Source: an uncultured Mycoplasmatota bacterium
GTDB lineage: Bacteria; Bacillota_I; Bacilli_A; RF39; UBA660
Length of the DNA: 6,311 nucleotides
NCBI GenBank assembly: GCA_900551925.1
Contig: URXR01000061.1
Coordinates: 1-6,311 of the forward strand
Direction of reading: 5' to 3'
Position 1 is the stretch's first letter, and each line of letters starts with the position of its first letter. Below, piece after piece: positions 4,779 to 6,311 of the stretch. The position numbers were made by a program, and so were the translations under genes. The notes under the pieces were generated by a model. It was given only the letters and a program-made list of their open reading frames with translations, did no database searches and had not been told where the DNA came from.

Positions 4779-6076
4779 TATTTTAACCCTTTCTTATAGG
4801 CATTGATAAGCCAGGTTGGATCTTTACAGCCCATGAAAGGGATAACAGCATTTTTATGTTTATAAAGTTTAGAAATATCTTTTTCAGAAATATGTTCGGC
4901 TCCTGGAATTTCATTTATAATTAAGTCAGAAGTTATTCCTGGGAAATCTTTAGGGTCTTCCCTAGCGGGTTCAATATCGGTAACATATACTTTGTCAGCT
5001 TCTTTTAATACTTCAGCAAAGTCTTTATAAAAGGCTGCCGTTCTAGAGATTGTGTAAGGAATTAGGACAGGTACTAATTCTTTATCAGGGTATTTTTGTC
5101 TAGCTGTTTTTAAAACTGTCGCTACTTCATTAGGATGATGAGCATAATCATCTACTAGAATAACGTCTCCTATTTTTTCTTCACTAAATCTTCTTTTAGC
5201 GCCGTGAAATTCATTTAGATATTTAATGATATCCTCTTTAGAGATTCCTTCTAGATTGGAGATATAGATACATGCTAAAGCATTTAAAATCATGTGTTTA
5301 CCAAAGATATTTAGATTAAAGTGTCCATAAAATTCTCCTTTTATATAGACATCAAAACTACTTCCATCACTTCTTAATTCTTTTATTTCCGCTTTAATAT
5401 CATTATCATCATTAAAACCATAATAGACTATTTTATTGGATTTTAATTTTCTGACATTAGGATTATCTCCACATGCTATTACTAGTTTTTCAGTCTTGTT
5501 TACAAATTGTTGAAAAGCTTCGATAACTTCGTTTATATTTTTATAACAATCTACATGATCATAGAAAATATTAGTGATAATGGTATAAACGGGATGATAC
5601 TCTAAAAAATGACGTTCAAATTCACAAGATTCTACTATAAAATTATTGGAGTGTTTATCTACTACTCCGGTACCATCTCCGACTAGATAATTAGCTCCGA
5701 TAGTGTTTTTAAAGATATTAGCTAATATAGAAGTTGTGGTAGTTTTTCCATGAGTACCACTTATACAAATAGTATTATATCTTTTAGAAAGTTCTCCAAT
5801 CATTTCATAATACCCATACATGGTGCATCCTAATTCTTGGGCTTTTTTGTATGAATAATGGTCTTCATGAATAGCTCCACTATAAACATAGATCATATCT
5901 TTTTCTAACTTATCGGCATCTTTATAAACAGGGATATGTCTTTTATTTAATTCTTCCAAAGTAAATGAATAAACTTTGGCGTCATCACATCCAATAACTT
6001 CATGTCCCCAGTCATGAAGCATTGAAGCTAAGGCAGACATACCTGATCCTTCGATCCCTGCGAAAAAATATCTCAT
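4778..6076 (-). CDS. murC: UDP-N-acetylmuramate--L-alanine ligase (MurC), divergent
   Basis: MurC adds L-alanine to UDP-N-acetylmuramic acid using ATP, the first step of the peptidoglycan peptide stem in the cytoplasm. The 432-residue protein has the three Mur-ligase parts: an N-terminal Rossmann domain with GIEGSGMSALA (7-17); a central ATPase domain with P-loop GTHGKTTTT (107-115), 'ESCEFERHFLEY' (149-160) and 'NIFYDHVDCY' (169-178); and a C-terminal domain with 'FHGAKRRFSE' (290-299) and DDYAHHPNE (309-317). Two usual MurC signatures are altered: FQPHTYSRT reads LIPYTISRT (338-346), and the C-terminal GAGDI block reads GCKDP (416-420). The catalytic core looks intact. Mpl or another Mur-ligase paralogue is the main alternative, but the CE(F/Y)ERHFL and KRRF blocks favour MurC. 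AAGGAGGAG at 6082-6090 sits 5 bases before the ATG. It is the first gene of a two-gene operon. Confidence 0.85.
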   Translation of the reverse strand: MRYFFAGIEGSGMSALASMLHDWGHEVIGCDDAKVYSFTLEELNKRHIPVYKDADKLEKDMIYVYSGAIHEDHYSYKKAQELGCTMYGYYEMIGELSKRYNTICISGTHGKTTTTSILANIFKNTIGANYLVGDGTGVVDKHSNNFIVESCEFERHFLEYHPVYTIITNIFYDHVDCYKNINEVIEAFQQFVNKTEKLVIACGDNPNVRKLKSNKIVYYGFNDDNDIKAEIKELRSDGSSFDVYIKGEFYGHFNLNIFGKHMILNALACIYISNLEGISKEDIIKYLNEFHGAKRRFSEEKIGDVILVDDYAHHPNEVATVLKTARQKYPDKELVPVLIPYTISRTAAFYKDFAEVLKEADKVYVTDIEPAREDPKDFPGITSDLIINEIPGAEHISEKDISKLYKHKNAVIPFMGCKDPTWLINAYKKGLK

Positions 6077-6103
6077 GGCAACTCCTCCTTTTTTACTATT
6101 ATA

Positions 6104-6132
6104 ATTATATAGGTTTTTTCTTTAAATTACAA
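6104..6132 (-). promoter_or_regulatory. murC promoter
   Basis: TTGTAA (6127-6132), a 17-base spacer and a perfect TATAAT (6104-6109) form a good sigma-A promoter, giving a leader of about 20 bases that contains the Shine-Dalgarno. A second TATAAT follows directly (6098-6103), but its spacing to this -35 box (23 bases) is too long. Confidence 0.72.
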
Positions 6133-6154
6133 CTGTTTGATAAAATGTAATTAA

Positions 6155-6181
6155 AAAATGATGAGTATTAATCATCATTTT
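6155..6181 (-). terminator. Intrinsic terminator of the Rpn-family gene
   Basis: AAAATGATGA (6155-6164) pairs perfectly with TCATCATTTT (6172-6181) over 10 bp around a 7-base loop. On the minus strand the 3' arm ends in six T's (6158-6153). The hairpin's first arm contains the TGA stop (6175-6177) of the gene to the right, so it insulates murC from that gene. Confidence 0.75.
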
Positions 6182-6311
6182 AACTTATCAAGTTCTTCTT
6201 TTGTTATACCAGTACATTCGATTATATCTTCTTTAGGAAATCCTTTTTTAAGCATGGTCTTAGCTATTTCTAATGTTTTTTGTTTCTCACCTTGTGCTAA
6301 TCCTTGTTTTT
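6175..6311 (-). CDS. C-terminal fragment of Rpn / PD-(D/E)XK nuclease-family transposase
   Basis: The window edge cuts this gene; 44 C-terminal codons and the TGA stop are present. The end of the protein, from 'KQGLAQGEKQKTLEIAKTML' to 'GITKEELDKLK', has the usual tail of Rpn-type PD-(D/E)XK nuclease-family transposases: a 'G.A.GE..KTLEIAK.ML..G' helix followed by a short 'I.E.TG(I/L)(T/S)KEEL..L' helical hairpin. The nuclease domain lies outside the window, so whether the gene is intact cannot be judged. Family members promote recombination and are usually multi-copy and mobile. The assignment rests on the tail pattern alone, which is characteristic but short. It has its own terminator and is not part of the murC operon. 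Confidence 0.72.
   Translation of the reverse strand, partial: KQGLAQGEKQKTLEIAKTMLKKGFPKEDIIECTGITKEELDKLK

Noticed and set aside
6077..6174. A riboswitch or attenuator ahead of murC
   Set aside because: The promoter places the transcript start about 20 bases before the ATG, leaving no room for a structured leader; the only hairpin belongs to the Rpn-gene terminator.
6175..6311. Reading the TGA stop as tryptophan (mycoplasma code)
   Set aside because: All full-length genes end in TAA and need no TGA codon read through, Trp is written TGG, and the TGA here is doubled and sits inside a good terminator.

Overview
This window is AT-rich, with standard-code stops (TGG is used for Trp, TGA occurs as a stop), strong Gram-positive Shine-Dalgarno sequences and compact promoters. 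It also carries a MurC-type peptidoglycan ligase, so the host has a cell wall and is not a true mycoplasma. The best fit is a low-GC Bacillota, probably an uncultured or gut-associated Bacilli/Erysipelotrichia-like lineage. The lineage is inferred from composition and protein style, not from a marker gene.

Every gene lies on the minus strand, so the order of transcription runs from the right end to the left. At the right edge (6175-6311) is the C-terminal end of an Rpn / PD-(D/E)XK nuclease-family transposase, closed by an intrinsic terminator that overlaps its stop codon. Next comes a two-gene unit: a divergent murC (4778-6076) with a good promoter at 6104-6132, joined by a 1-nt overlap to a small glyoxalase II/YqgX-like metallo-beta-lactamase hydrolase (4248-4778), and ended by a terminator at 4224-4251. 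A second operon starts from the promoter at 4175-4203. It encodes a RlmI-like SAM-dependent methyltransferase, an RluA-family pseudouridine synthase and an unrecognised multi-pass membrane protein, with 11-nt overlaps between genes. The first two suggest an RNA-modification unit.

The left third looks accessory. A stand-alone class II Fic AMP-transferase with a C-terminal winged helix (1032-2096) lies behind two evenly spaced copies of a palindromic operator-like site, one of which surrounds its -35 box. After it comes a BRO-N phage-antirepressor-like gene (78-947) whose leader carries a 9-bp inverted repeat ending on the start codon. No phage structural, integrase or replication genes are visible, so these look like isolated mobile-element cargo next to housekeeping operons.

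No intergenic gap exceeds about 110 bases, and I see no tRNA, rRNA, riboswitch or CRISPR array. I found no convincing new multi-gene system. The strongest under-described signals are the duplicated operator ahead of fic, the leader repeat ahead of the BRO gene, the unusual MurC signature motifs, and the identical 13-nt coupling junction used twice in the RNA-modification operon.
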